A DNA stretch of 64,000 nt from Nocardia crassostreae (GCF_001613405.1 NZ_BDCH01000012.1:496001-560000), one strand, 5' to 3'; numbered from the stretch's first letter, positions 45,607 through 55,107 are shown. The notes: a model not told the origin generated them from the letters alone. Numbers and translations are program-made.

Positions 45607-46412
45607 GCGTCTCGGTACTGCGCAGGGGGCAGGGACTGGCCGGGATCGTGCTGGTCGGCGTGATCGCGCTGGCCGGGCTCACCGCCGGATTGCTCGCGAA
45701 ATACGATCCGCTGGTTCAGATTCCGAACGCCAATCTGCTCGGGCCCAGCGCCGAGCACTGGCTGGGGACCGACAATGTGAACCGGGATCTGTTCTCGCGG
45801 GTGCTCAACGGCATCCGCGTCAACCTGCTCATCGCCTTCGTGGCGGTGCCCATCGGGGCGCTGCTCGGCTCGCTGGCCGGACTGCTGGCCAGCGTGAACA
45901 CCATCGCGGATGTGCTCACTCAGCGGCTGTTCGACCTGATCCTGGCCTTCCCCGCGCTGATCTTCGCCATTGCGCTGGCCGCCATCACCGGGCCGGGCGC
46001 GCACGCGCTGGTCATCGTGATCATCGCGGCGGAGATCCCCATCTTCGGCAGGCAGATCCGCACCGCGGTCCTGGCGGTGCGGGAGCAGCCGTTCGTGGAG
46101 GCGTCCGAGGTGATCGGCGCGGGCACCTGGTGGACGCTGCGCAAACACGTGCTGCCCCATGTGCTCGAACCGCTGTCGGTGCAGCTGGCGCTGTCCCTGT
46201 CCATTGCCGTATTCGTCGAGGCCGCCATGAGTTTCATCGGTATCGGGGTGCGGCCGCCGGAGCCCTCGCTGGGCTCTATCATCGCCGAATCCACCGCCAA
46301 TCTGGACGCCAATCCGGCCTTCGCGGTGGGCCCGCTGCTGGTCGTCTCCGGGCTGACCCTCGGATTCCTGTTGATCGCCCAGGCATTGGGCCGCGCCCGG
46401 AGGATCGGATGA
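45603..46412 (+). CDS. ABC importer permease, DppC type
   Basis: The product is 269 residues with the DppC/OppC pattern: a first helix, then HWLGTDNVNRDLFSRVLNGIR, a block of five helices, and the coupling loop VEASEVIGAGTWWTLRKHVLPHV. GTG at 45603 overlaps the preceding stop. The stop overlaps the ATPase start at 46409. Confidence 0.92.
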   Translation: MSVSVLRRGQGLAGIVLVGVIALAGLTAGLLAKYDPLVQIPNANLLGPSAEHWLGTDNVNRDLFSRVLNGIRVNLLIAFVAVPIGALLGSLAGLLASVNTIADVLTQRLFDLILAFPALIFAIALAAITGPGAHALVIVIIAAEIPIFGRQIRTAVLAVREQPFVEASEVIGAGTWWTLRKHVLPHVLEPLSVQLALSLSIAVFVEAAMSFIGIGVRPPEPSLGSIIAESTANLDANPAFAVGPLLVVSGLTLGFLLIAQALGRARRIG

Positions 46413-48040
46413 GCGAGAACGACACCGCCGCGTTGCTGGATATTCGGGACCTGGCGGTGAGCTTCGGCGACCACACCGTGGTCGACCGGGTGACCGTGCG
46501 GGTGCGGGCGGGGGAAACCGTTGCGCTGGTGGGTGAATCGGGCTCGGGTAAATCGCTGACGGCGCGCGCGGTGCTGGGACTGCTGCCGGACGGGGCCGCG
46601 GCCACGGGATCCATTCGGCTCGGCGATACCGAAATCGTGGGCGCGCCGGAGGCGGAGTTGCGTCCGCTGCGCGGCGCCCGCGCGGCCATGGTGTTCCAGG
46701 AACCGCAGACCGCGCTGAATCCGGTGCAGAAGATCGGCACGCAGCTCGTCCAGGCGCTGCGGGCGCACGGCCCGATCGGCAAGGCACAGGCGCGGGCGCG
46801 CGCCGTCGAACTGCTTGCCCTGGTGGATATTCCGGAGCCGGAACAGCGCGTGGATTGGTATCTGCATCAACTTTCCGGCGGCCAGAAACAACGCGTCGTG
46901 ATCGCGCTGGCGCTGTCGGGCGAACCGGATCTGCTGATTGCCGATGAACCCACCACCGCGCTCGATGTCACCGTGCAGGCGGAGATTCTTGAACTGCTGC
47001 GAGACCTACAGCGAAACAAGGGAACAGCCATTCTCTTCATTACCCACAACCTGGGCGTGGTGGCCGCCATAGCCGATCGGGTGGTGGTCATGCGTTCCGG
47101 GCGGGTGGTGGAAACGCGTCCGGTACACGACCTTTTCGCGAAGCCGCGGGATTCCTATACTCGGGCACTGCTCGATACCGTTCCGGTGCTGCCGGATTCG
47201 AGCGCGGCGACCACCCGTGCCGTGACCGAGCCCGAAGCGATTGCTGAACCGGTGCTGCGGATTACCGATCTCACCGTGGTTTATCGCCGCCACCGCAAGG
47301 AATTCCAGGCCCTGCGGCAGGTGTCGCTGACAGTTGGCCCGCGTGAGGTGATCGGCCTGGTCGGTGAATCCGGTTCGGGCAAGAGCACACTCGGGCGCAC
47401 GGCGCTGGGGCTGGTCCCGGCCGCGGCCGGGGAGGTCGAGTTGCAGGGGCTGTCGCTGCGCGGGCTGGGCGCGCGCGAGCTGCGCGGTCTGCGCAGGCAT
47501 GTGGCGCTGGTCCATCAGGATGTGACCGCCTCGCTGGATCCGCGCCGGACGCTGGCGGATTCGATCGGTGAGCCGCTGCTAGTGCACCGTGCCGCCTCCG
47601 GTGCGCTGCTCCGCGCCAAGGTCGGTGACCTGCTCGAATCCGTGCGCCTGCCGCGCGAATACGCCGAGCGGCGGCCCGGTGAGCTGTCCGGCGGACAGCG
47701 GCAGCGGGTGGCGCTGGCCCGGGCGCTCGCGCTGGCGCCGCGGCTGCTGGTGGCCGACGAACCCACCAGCGCGCTGGATGTCTCCGTCCAGGCGCAGGTG
47801 CTCGACCTGTTCGCCGACCTGCGCGCGGAGTACGGCTTCACCTGCCTGTTCATCAGTCACGATCTCGCCGTGATCAATCAGGTCGCCGACCGGGTGGTGG
47901 TGCTGCGGCAGGGCAGCGTGGTCGAGACCGGCCCGGCGGGCGAGGTCTTCCGCACCCCGCGCGCGGAGTACACCCGACGGTTGCTGGCTGCCGTACCGGC
48001 GCCTTCTCCCGTCCCGCGACCCCTGGCGCTGGGTGCGTGA
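46409..48040 (+). CDS. ABC importer ATPase, fused DppD-DppF type
   Basis: The product is 543 residues with two complete nucleotide-binding domains. First: Walker A GESGSGKS, signature LSGGQ in [11 protein letters not shown], Walker B LLIADEPT. Second: Walker A GESGSGKS near residue 320, signature LSGGQRQRV, Walker B LLVADEPT. The fused ATPase drives the two permeases above. The gene is followed by 256 bp without a gene before the first XRE regulator. Confidence 0.93.
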   Translation: MSENDTAALLDIRDLAVSFGDHTVVDRVTVRVRAGETVALVGESGSGKSLTARAVLGLLPDGAAATGSIRLGDTEIVGAPEAELRPLRGARAAMVFQEPQTALNPVQKIGTQLVQALRAHGPIGKAQARARAVELLALVDIPEPEQRVDWYLHQLSGGQKQRVVIALALSGEPDLLIADEPTTALDVTVQAEILELLRDLQRNKGTAILFITHNLGVVAAIADRVVVMRSGRVVETRPVHDLFAKPRDSYTRALLDTVPVLPDSSAATTRAVTEPEAIAEPVLRITDLTVVYRRHRKEFQALRQVSLTVGPREVIGLVGESGSGKSTLGRTALGLVPAAAGEVELQGLSLRGLGARELRGLRRHVALVHQDVTASLDPRRTLADSIGEPLLVHRAASGALLRAKVGDLLESVRLPREYAERRPGELSGGQRQRVALARALALAPRLLVADEPTSALDVSVQAQVLDLFADLRAEYGFTCLFISHDLAVINQVADRVVVLRQGSVVETGPAGEVFRTPRAEYTRRLLAAVPAPSPVPRPLALGA

Positions 48041-48136
48041 GAGACTCCTGATCGGAGCCTTCACCAGCGAAAAGGATGCGATAGCCCCGGAAAAACTCGG
48101 CATGCATACCACTTGGTCTTATGGGACGATTTCTTG

Positions 48137-48179
48137 TACAGATACCGACAGGAGCATTCGGTGATACAGATAGGGACAG
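48137..48179 (+). repeat. Direct repeat upstream of XRE regulator 1
   Basis: TACAGATA-nn-GACAG occurs at 48137-48151 and again at 48165-48179, 13 of 15 bases identical, 28 bp apart. It lies 120-160 bp before the XRE gene and may be its binding site. The rest of the 256-bp gap (48041-48296) shows no gene. Confidence 0.5.
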
Positions 48180-48296
48180 TCTTCGAGACCGGTCCTTCCT
48201 GTGCGTTGTGGAAGTATCCACCTCGAGTGTGAATGCGGCGGAGTCTCCAGGGGAGTTCGGGACTCGTTGCCGGAAATCTGAAGAAGGAGGACGGCG

Positions 48297-49079
48297 GTGG
48301 TCGCACATGCTGCGTACGGGCGTGATTCTCGGGGGCTGGAAGCGCCCACGTTCGGTAATCTGCTCCGCCGCCTGCGCGATGATCGCGGGGTATCGCGGGA
48401 ACGGCTGGCCTTCAATGCCGGTGTAAGCGCAAGCTACATCACGCATTTGGAGAAAGGCGACCGTGGCAACCCGACCCGGGAAGTGGTCGAGGCCCTCACC
48501 CGATACCTGGATCGCCTGGATTCGCTCACCGGAGCCGATCGTCGGCAATTGAACGATCTGGCCGGTCTCGGGGTGGACGATCTGCCGTCGGTCGATCAAC
48601 TGCGCGCCGCGATCACCCCCGATATGGCGCAGGCGCTCACCCTGCACCGGCCGAATCCGGCCGCGTATATCGATATCCGCGCGAATGTCCTGGCCTGCAA
48701 CGACAGCTGGGAGGACACCTTTCCGGGCGCGGCCGACGACGGCAATCTGCTGCGCTGGTTCTTCAGCGGCGACACCGCCCGGCGCGTCATGGTGAACTGG
48801 GATTCCGATGTGCGGCAGGTGGTGCGCTGGATGCGCGGGCTGATGGGCCGCTCCGGCAATACCGCCGTATTCACCGATCTGATTCACGACCTCGGCCAGT
48901 TCCCCAGCTTCCGCCAGGCCTGGGCCGAGGGCGGGGTCGAATTCGCACCGCACGTGTGGACCCTGCACATGCGCAATCCGGTGACCGGACTGCGGCGCAA
49001 GATCTACGCCCAGGCCGGACGGCTGGACGGCATCGACTATCCCGGACAGCTGCTCGCGGTGCTGGGACTGCCCGCCTGA
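48297..49079 (+). CDS. XRE regulator with MmyB-like domain, copy 1
   Basis: The product is 260 residues. Residues 18-80 form a helix-turn-helix (LLRRLRDDRGVSRERLAFNAGVSASYITHLEKG in parts). Residues 100-255 are the MmyB-like ligand-binding domain (HRPNPAAYIDIRANVLACNDSWEDTFPG in parts). GTG at 48297 has AAGGAGG six bases upstream. The family is widespread in actinobacteria and is thought to sense a fatty-acid-like or other small ligand; targets are unknown. It is strongly similar to the third copy at 53358-54191. Confidence 0.87.
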   Translation: MVAHAAYGRDSRGLEAPTFGNLLRRLRDDRGVSRERLAFNAGVSASYITHLEKGDRGNPTREVVEALTRYLDRLDSLTGADRRQLNDLAGLGVDDLPSVDQLRAAITPDMAQALTLHRPNPAAYIDIRANVLACNDSWEDTFPGAADDGNLLRWFFSGDTARRVMVNWDSDVRQVVRWMRGLMGRSGNTAVFTDLIHDLGQFPSFRQAWAEGGVEFAPHVWTLHMRNPVTGLRRKIYAQAGRLDGIDYPGQLLAVLGLPA

Positions 49080-49299
49080 GCGAACTCGTCCGCGAGGGCT
49101 GTGCCCCCTTCGCGCAGCCCTCGCGGGAAGCAATCACAACATTCGGCGTTCGCGGGGGTAAAGATTCCGGACGCACGCCGTGCAGAGGGACCTCTGGCAG
49201 GTGGTGGATCGGCGAAGCGGCGGGATCCGCGCTCCCACTTGGGTTTCCGGGTGTCCGGCGTCACACTCGCCCGCGCCCCGGCAGGCCGCGGAGGGTATC

Positions 49300-50145
49300 G
49301 TGCAGGCCGTGAACGCTGGCCACTCTGCACCGGGGGAAATAGCGGCCGACCGATTGCTGGCCCCCAATCTCGCGGATTTCGTCCGCACCCACCGCACCGC
49401 CGCGCGGCCGGACCACCCCCGGGGCCTGAGCCGCCCGGCTCTGGCCGGTATCAGCGACGTCAGCGCCAGCTATATCTCCCAGATCGAACAGCGCGAGAAG
49501 ACCGCGCCCAGCCCCGAAGTGGTGGACGCCCTGGCCCGCGCGCTGGCGCTCACGCCCGCCGAGCGGCAGCACATGCACAATCTGTCCGCCCCGAAGACGC
49601 CCGGCCCGCGCACCCACGCCCCGCTGCCGGTGGCCGGGATGCGCGAACTCGTCACCGCCGACCTGCGAGCCGCCGCCGACGATCTGAGCCCGCATCTGTC
49701 GGGATACGTGGACGAGCGCTGGAATGTGCTGTGGGCCAATCCCGTCTACGACCACGCCTACCCGCGACTACTCGAGGTCGTGAACATCCTGGTGTGGTTC
49801 TTCCTGGTCCCCGAGTCCCGCCGGGTGATGATCGAATGGGAGGACGAGGCCCGGCTCACGGTGAACTGGTTCCGCTGGCACATGGGCCGCTACCAGAATC
49901 CGCAGTGGGCCCTGGATCTGCGCGACCGGCTCAGCTCCTGCGCGGCGTTCCGCACCATGTACCTGGCCGAACGCGTCGATTTCGAGCGGCATCAGCCGCT
50001 CATGCATCTGCGGGATCCCGATACCCGCGAGCCCTACAGCGTGCGGGTGCGGATCACCGACGTGCCCGGCGTGGATGCGCCGTTCCAGTGGTTCATCGGC
50101 ATCCGGCAGCCGTTCAGCGGGCCGCCGGGCTTGTCAGCCGGGTGA
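49300..50145 (+). CDS. XRE regulator with MmyB-like domain, copy 2
   Basis: The product is 281 residues with the same order: helix-turn-helix (RGLSRPALAGISDVSASYISQIEQREK in parts, about residues 45-75) and MmyB-like domain (YVDERWNVLWANPVYDHAYP; VNILVWFFLVPESRRVMIEWEDE in parts). It is more divergent than copies 1 and 3. GTG at 49300 is preceded by GGAGGG at about five bases; open sequence upstream is not conserved-looking. Its last 32 bp overlap the 3' end of the convergent, damaged hydrolase gene. Confidence 0.85.
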   Translation: MQAVNAGHSAPGEIAADRLLAPNLADFVRTHRTAARPDHPRGLSRPALAGISDVSASYISQIEQREKTAPSPEVVDALARALALTPAERQHMHNLSAPKTPGPRTHAPLPVAGMRELVTADLRAAADDLSPHLSGYVDERWNVLWANPVYDHAYPRLLEVVNILVWFFLVPESRRVMIEWEDEARLTVNWFRWHMGRYQNPQWALDLRDRLSSCAAFRTMYLAERVDFERHQPLMHLRDPDTREPYSVRVRITDVPGVDAPFQWFIGIRQPFSGPPGLSAG

Positions 50146-50640
50146 GGAATCCGCCGATCGCCTCATTGACGAGATCGGGATCGGTCCAGTTCGCGGCATG
50201 CCCGCTGCCCGGAATCGTCACCACCGGACCGGAGCCCGCCAGCCCCGCCGCCAGCGCCTCGGATTTCTCCGCTGTGCTAGCCGGATCGAATTCGCCGCGC
50301 AGCACGAGTGCGGGACAGGTGATCTCGGACAGCCGATCCTGCACCGACTCCCGCGCCATCAGGCAGTCGGTGGCCGCGGCGATGGCGTCGCGATCGCCCG
50401 CCGCCCATTTCGCCCGCCACGGCGCCTGATCGGGCGCTCCCGATCGGTGACGGTGGTGCCGCCGTGCCCGCGGGCATCCCAGCACAGCACCCGGAAACCC
50501 GTGGCCTCCAGGTATTCCGCCTGCGGTGCGAACATGGACAGATCCATGAAGAAGCCGTGGCCCAGCACCACGGCAGGCCGTGCCCGATCACCGGAATCGG
50601 TATAGAACACGCGGGCCCCATCGGTACTGACGTACGGCAT
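50114..50640 (-). pseudogene. Alpha/beta hydrolase with internal deletion, copy 1
   Basis: The N-terminal part (MPYVSTDGARVFYTDSG, LGHGFFMDLSMF, CWDARGHGGTTVTD) and the C-terminal part (CLMARESVQDRLSEITCPALVLRG, VTIPGSGHAANWT) are in different frames. Compared with the paralogue at 54228-55107, about 90 residues in the middle are missing, including the nucleophile elbow with the catalytic Ser. The break lies at a small hairpin GATCGGG-CGCT-CCCGATC (50428-50445). The protein cannot be an active hydrolase. It is convergent with XRE copy 2. Confidence 0.8.
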
Positions 50641-50729
50641 GGGCCGTAGCGTAGCCGTGCCCTCACTCGGTTGTCGCGGCCCGGAGCACACTCTGTCCAG
50701 AGGTCGTCCGGGCCGGACGGCGCAATGCC

Positions 50730-50981
50730 CTAGTCGTATTCGGGATGGATCCAATGCGGGTGTGCCGCAGCGAGATGCGCGTCGGTCGCCGCCTCGACCC
50801 GCTGTCGCCAATCCGGATTCTCGAGCGTGGTGTTCTCATCGTGAAACCAACCGCATCCGGGTGTCGGGCACCGGAACCGGTAGGTGCCGAAATTGTCGAT
50901 CCGGCCGCCGAGGCCGATGCGTTCGCGGCGGGCGCCACCGACGTCGCCATGTCCGGCGAAAGCTGAAAGTTCGTCTGCCAC
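50730..50981 (-). CDS. Small C2H2-like zinc-ribbon protein
   Basis: The product is up to 83 residues. The core reads YRFRCPTPGCGWFHDEN and ends with AHLAAAHPHW, giving Cys-x4-Cys and His-x4-His pairs that could hold zinc. The first 25 residues are of uncertain status and the start may be further in. Function is unknown. It stands between the damaged hydrolase and the MobA-MoeA gene. Confidence 0.55.
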   Translation of the reverse strand: MADELSAFAGHGDVGGARRERIGLGGRIDNFGTYRFRCPTPGCGWFHDENTTLENPDWRQRVEAATDAHLAAAHPHWIHPEYD

Positions 50982-51307
50982 GCGAATACTCGATCACAAT
51001 TCACCGCCCGCACGAAAATTACAATCCGCGTGGTACATGATCTTGTGACCGGCGCCACTATTTGCGGAGAGTCGTTCTTCATTGTGTTTCAGCGGATTTC
51101 ATTGTTTTCACCAGCATCGGAAGTTGCGCGATGGCGGGGGTTTGGCCGTAAGATTCAGCCGGGCCCGCCCGTATACCCCCCCCCACGGCGCAGGCCCGTT
51201 GCGCGGTGGCCTGTTCCGGCTCAGCTGGTTTGCCGGTCGCCGATGGTGTCGATGTCGCCGGGCCAACTCCCCCCCCTTCGCCCGGCGGCATCGCTCATTT
51301 CCGGCGA
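50982..51307. other. 326-bp region with C9 and C8 tracts
   Basis: There is no convincing gene here. Two long C runs, nine bases at 51176-51184 and eight at 51269-51276, are the longest mononucleotide tracts I noticed in the window. On the minus strand a 25-codon frame (51221-51298) follows moeA directly and crosses the C8 tract; it is too short to judge. Confidence 0.5.
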
Positions 51308-53056
51308 TCAGCCACGCAGCGGTACGAATTCGACATTCGCGCCATCGGCGGCGCCCGGGGGCACGATGACCAGTCCGTCCCGATCGAGCAGCCCGGCCAG
51401 GTGTGCCGTGCGCAGCTGCGGATCGCCGATCCAGCCGCCGCCGGGATGCGTGCGGGCCGGGACGATTCGCGGTGCGGGACCGGAGATTTCGGCGGCATTG
51501 TGCAGCGGGCCGGTGAGGGAGCGGGCGGGTGCGCCGCCGGTGAGGCCCGCCACCAGGGCGGGCGCCAGCGCCAGCAGGGTGGCGACGGCGGCGTAGGGAT
51601 TGCCGGGCAGGCCGAGAACCACTGGGCCGGAGGACAGTTGGGCGGCGACCGTGGAGCCGCCGGGCCGCAGCCACAACCGGCCGATCAGGGGCCGGGCATC
51701 GGCGCGGTCGAGCGCGCCGCGCAGTTGATCGGCCGCGCCGCCGCCGGTGGCGCCCACGATGACCAGCAGATCGCAGTCGGTGGCGGCGGTGAACACCTCG
51801 TCGAAGGAATTGTCGGTATCGCGTAGATGCACCCGGTCGACCGTGGCCACGCCGTACCAGGCCAGCAGATCGGGCAGGATCGGGCCGAGGGAATCGCGGG
51901 TCTGCCCGGCGTGCAGCGGGCCCTCGCTGCGAATTTCGTCGCCGGTCATGACGATTCGCGCCCGCACCGGGCCGCGCACGGCCGCGGTGGCGGCCTCGGC
52001 GCTGGCGGCCACGGAGATGAGGGCGGCGGTCACGGGGGCGCCCGCGGGCGCCAGATCGCGGCCCGGCGGCCAATCCTCGCCTCGGCGGCGGACATCGTCG
52101 CGAACGGGGGTGTCCGGCAGGCGATACAGGCGGCCGTCGGCGCCGATCTCGACGAACTCGTCGCGAACGACGGTGCCGGTGCCGTCGGGCACGTGTGCGC
52201 CGGTGGCGATGCGCACCGCCTCCCCGGCCAGCAGGCCCACCGGGCGCTGCCCGCCCGCGAAGCCGATATCGCGGCGCAGCTGCCAGGGGCCGTCGCCGCT
52301 CACGGCATAGCCGTCCATGGCGGAGACATCGAAGCGCGGCAGGGCCTCGGCGGCGATGAGCGGCTCGGCCAGGGCCGCACCGCGCGCCGCCGCGAGCCGC
52401 AGGTGCTGGACCGATAGTCGGGAAATACTGCGGCGCAGGATGTCCCGGGCCTCGTCGAGCGGCAGCGGGGCCGCCGCCCGGCCCGCGGCCGCGCGGGCGT
52501 GCCGGACGTCGTCGGGGGTATCGCAATCGTCCACGCCCGCCAGCGGGACCATGACCGTATCGACCGGCACCAGCGCCTTCATCGGACGGTTCACCAGGGA
52601 GTCCAGATTGTTCAGCGCGGCGGTGAGCGCGCTGCGCCGCCAGACGCCGACCAGATACTGCGGGCGACCCGAGGCATCCGCGGAGAACACCGCGTCGCTA
52701 CCGGATTCCTTTGCGTGCAGCAGCAATTCGCCGACGGTCCGGGCAGTGAGAAATGGCATATCGGCGGCCAGCACCACGATCAGCCCGGCCGGGAATTCGC
52801 AGCCGGACAACGTGTGCAGCCCCGCGGCAATCGCCGCCACCGGACCCGCGCCGGACGGTATCTCCTGTGCCTGACGAATTTCCGGCGGCAGCTCCGGCCG
52901 GTGCGGTCCGACCACCACCGTGCGGGCGCATTCGGCGACCGCGGTCAGTGCCGCATCCAGCATCGATTGCCCGCCGACCATGATGGCGGGCTTGTCCACG
53001 CCGCCCATCCGGCTGGCCCGGCCGCCGGCGAGGACGATCGCGTCGACAGTCGTCAC
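51308..53056 (-). CDS. MobA-MoeA fusion, molybdenum cofactor biosynthesis
   Basis: The product is 582 residues. Residues 1-190 are a MobA-like nucleotidyltransferase with VLAGGRASRMGGVDKP and ADMPFL, which attaches GMP to the molybdenum cofactor. Residues 205-580 are a MoeA-like domain with the MDGYA motif in FDVSAMDGYAVSG, TGAHVPDGTGTVV and a TGDEI loop, which inserts molybdate. The fusion therefore covers the last two steps to the bis-MGD cofactor that NarG needs. GTG at 53056 starts TTVDAIVLAGG; no clear ribosome site precedes it, and open sequence upstream is not MobA-like. Confidence 0.9.
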   Translation of the reverse strand: MTTVDAIVLAGGRASRMGGVDKPAIMVGGQSMLDAALTAVAECARTVVVGPHRPELPPEIRQAQEIPSGAGPVAAIAAGLHTLSGCEFPAGLIVVLAADMPFLTARTVGELLLHAKESGSDAVFSADASGRPQYLVGVWRRSALTAALNNLDSLVNRPMKALVPVDTVMVPLAGVDDCDTPDDVRHARAAAGRAAAPLPLDEARDILRRSISRLSVQHLRLAAARGAALAEPLIAAEALPRFDVSAMDGYAVSGDGPWQLRRDIGFAGGQRPVGLLAGEAVRIATGAHVPDGTGTVVRDEFVEIGADGRLYRLPDTPVRDDVRRRGEDWPPGRDLAPAGAPVTAALISVAASAEAATAAVRGPVRARIVMTGDEIRSEGPLHAGQTRDSLGPILPDLLAWYGVATVDRVHLRDTDNSFDEVFTAATDCDLLVIVGATGGGAADQLRGALDRADARPLIGRLWLRPGGSTVAAQLSSGPVVLGLPGNPYAAVATLLALAPALVAGLTGGAPARSLTGPLHNAAEISGPAPRIVPARTHPGGGWIGDPQLRTAHLAGLLDRDGLVIVPPGAADGANVEFVPLRG

Positions 53057-53172
53057 GAGGTGGAAACAGCAGCGGGACAGTTCATGCTCGAAGATCGTAG
53101 TGGTGGATGTCCGGCAACCGTTCAGCTGGGCGCGCCGGAGCTGAATCCATGGCTTGCTAAGCAATTGCTCGC

Positions 53173-53207
53173 CTATGTGTCGTTATGACATGTGTCGCGA
53201 CACATAG
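53173..53207. promoter_or_regulatory. Palindromic operator before XRE regulator 3
   Basis: ATGTGTCGCGACACAT at 53190-53205 is a perfect 16-bp palindrome. A further half-site CTATGTGTCG at 53173-53182 is the exact inverse of CGACACATAG at 53198-53207, so three half-sites are spaced within 35 bp. It lies in the 301-bp gap between the divergent MobA-MoeA and XRE3 genes and could control either. Confidence 0.7.
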
Positions 53208-53357
53208 TAGAAATGATCATGTTTTGGACTTAGCTGCAAACACATATGGCAGTATCCGGAGCCAGAGACAGGCGTTCCAGCGTGTTCCACTGTCCGGTAC
53301 CGGATGTACTGGATCGATGAAGGTTGGTTAGCTGAATGTTTGTGGAGAGGGAACGGC

Positions 53358-54191
53358 GTGGTGCTGATCGTGCAGCCTAATCGAGACTCGGATGAGCTCC
53401 AGCCACCCACATTCGGCCTGCTGCTGCGTCGGCTGCGGGATGCTTGGGGAGTATCGCGCGAAAGGCTGGCGTTCAATGCCGGAGTCAGCGCCAGCTACAT
53501 CAGTCATTTGGAGAAGGGCGATCGCGGACACCCGACCCGCGAAGTGGTCGATGCGCTGGTTCGGTATCTGGACCGAATAGATCCGCTCTCCGCGGTCGAA
53601 CGCAGGCATCTGCTCGATCTCGCCGGGCTCGGTGTGAGCGAATTCCCCACCGTCGAGCAACTGCGCGCAGAAATCACCGACGACATGCGCCGCGCACTGG
53701 ATCTGCACGAACCCAATCTGGCCGCCTATGCCGATACCAGATGGAATGTGCTGGCCTGTAATGCCAGCTATCGGAAGGCCTTCCCCGGACTGGAGGAGGA
53801 TGTCAATATCCTGCGCTGGTTGCTGGGTAACCCGCTGTCGCGCGAGGTCGTGCCGGAGTGGGACGAAGAGGTCCGGTTGACCGTGCATTGGCTGCGCGGA
53901 CTCATCGCCGGATCCGGCGATACCACCTGGTCATTGGATTTCCTGTCCGAACTCGGGCAGTTCGCCTTGTTTCGCGAATTGTGGGACGAGGGCATCGCAC
54001 TCTACGGCAGGCCCAATCCGACCATGCACGTGCGCGATACGGTCAGCGGTCGGTGCAGCGCCATCGCCGTGCAGATGTTCAGCGTGTTCTGCGCCGCCTA
54101 CCCCACCCAGATCCAGATCTTCCTCGGCATTCCGACCTGGTGCGACGATGTGCACGGGCCCGGATCGCGGCGCCCGCCCCGGGACGCATAG
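53358..54191 (+). CDS. XRE regulator with MmyB-like domain, copy 3
   Basis: The product is 277 residues. The helix-turn-helix is around residues 15-60 (LLRRLRDAWGVSRERLAFNA, then GVSASYISHLEKGDRG) and is nearly identical to copy 1. The MmyB-like domain follows (LHEPNLAAYADTRWNVLACN, then VNILRWLLGNPLSREVV). GTG at 53358 or 53361 follows GAGAGGG; the frame is open to 53304. The C-terminal 20 residues are Pro/Arg-rich. A damaged alpha/beta hydrolase is convergent 36 bp downstream, repeating the arrangement seen with copy 2. Confidence 0.86.
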   Translation: MVLIVQPNRDSDELQPPTFGLLLRRLRDAWGVSRERLAFNAGVSASYISHLEKGDRGHPTREVVDALVRYLDRIDPLSAVERRHLLDLAGLGVSEFPTVEQLRAEITDDMRRALDLHEPNLAAYADTRWNVLACNASYRKAFPGLEEDVNILRWLLGNPLSREVVPEWDEEVRLTVHWLRGLIAGSGDTTWSLDFLSELGQFALFRELWDEGIALYGRPNPTMHVRDTVSGRCSAIAVQMFSVFCAAYPTQIQIFLGIPTWCDDVHGPGSRRPPRDA

Positions 54192-54227
54192 GCCGCGCCC
54201 GACCGGGCACGGCCTGCCTACCGTGAA

Positions 54228-55107
54228 CTACCGGGCGGCCTGGATGCCGCGTGCCGCGCGCGCCTCGAGCCACGGGGCCGACAGGGCCCGCGTCAGGCCG
54301 CTCGGGCGCGCCGTGGCCTGCCGCACCAGCTGGATCAGCAAGGGCGCCACCACGTCCGGATGCGTCCACGCCGCGGCGTGCCCGGCGCCCGGAATGGTGA
54401 CCACGCCGTCCGCGCCGCTGAGGCCCGCGGCCAGGGCGTCGGATTTCTGGGCGGTGCTGGAACCGTCGTAGCTGCCCCGCGCCACCAGTGCGGGCGCGGT
54501 GATCTCGCCCAGTCGGTCCAGGACGGAACGGCGCTCCATCAGACATTGCGCTGCGGCCCGGATCCCCTGGCGGTCCGAGGAATACCAGCGGCTGGTCCAG
54601 GCGCGCCACTGGCGCGGATCGGTGCCGCCGATCAGTTGCGGGGCCAATTCGGCGACCAGCGGGGCCATCGGCTCCGAACCGCACCAGCGCTCGAAGAATT
54701 CGCGATACCACGCCAATTCCCCCGGTGTGCAATCGCCCGCCTCGGTATCCAGCAGGGCCAGGCCCTGCACTCGTTCGGGGGGCCAGCAGCGCCATTCGCA
54801 GTGCGGTGTAACCGCCTTGGCTCATTCCGCCGATGACGGCTTTCTCGACGCCGATCTCGTTCAGTACGGCCAAGCAGTCCGTGGCCATATCCCAATAGCT
54901 GAACTGTTCCCGATCCGGCGATCGAGTGCGTCCGTGGCCGCGCGCATCGACTGTTACGAGATTGATACCGGCCGCTGCCAGAGGTTCGCGCATCGGTTCG
55001 AACATGGATTCTTCCAGGAGAAATCCGTGGGCGAGGAGCAGGGTCGGACCGGCGGTTTCTCCGGTTACGAAATGAACTGTGGCTGAGCCGGATCGCACAT
55101 AGGGCAT
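54228..55107 (-). pseudogene. Alpha/beta hydrolase, frameshifted, copy 2
   Basis: The first frame has LLLAHGFLLEESMF (oxyanion region), VDARGHGRT, and the nucleophile elbow GGMSQGGYTALRMALLAP. The frame is lost there, at a run of six G on the plus strand (54777-54782). Another frame continues with VQGLALLDTEAGD and runs to the end, including the catalytic His in VTIPGAGHAAAWT. Five bases instead of six would restore a 292-residue enzyme. Its relative at 50114-50640 has lost a central block. The substrate is unknown. Confidence 0.85.
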
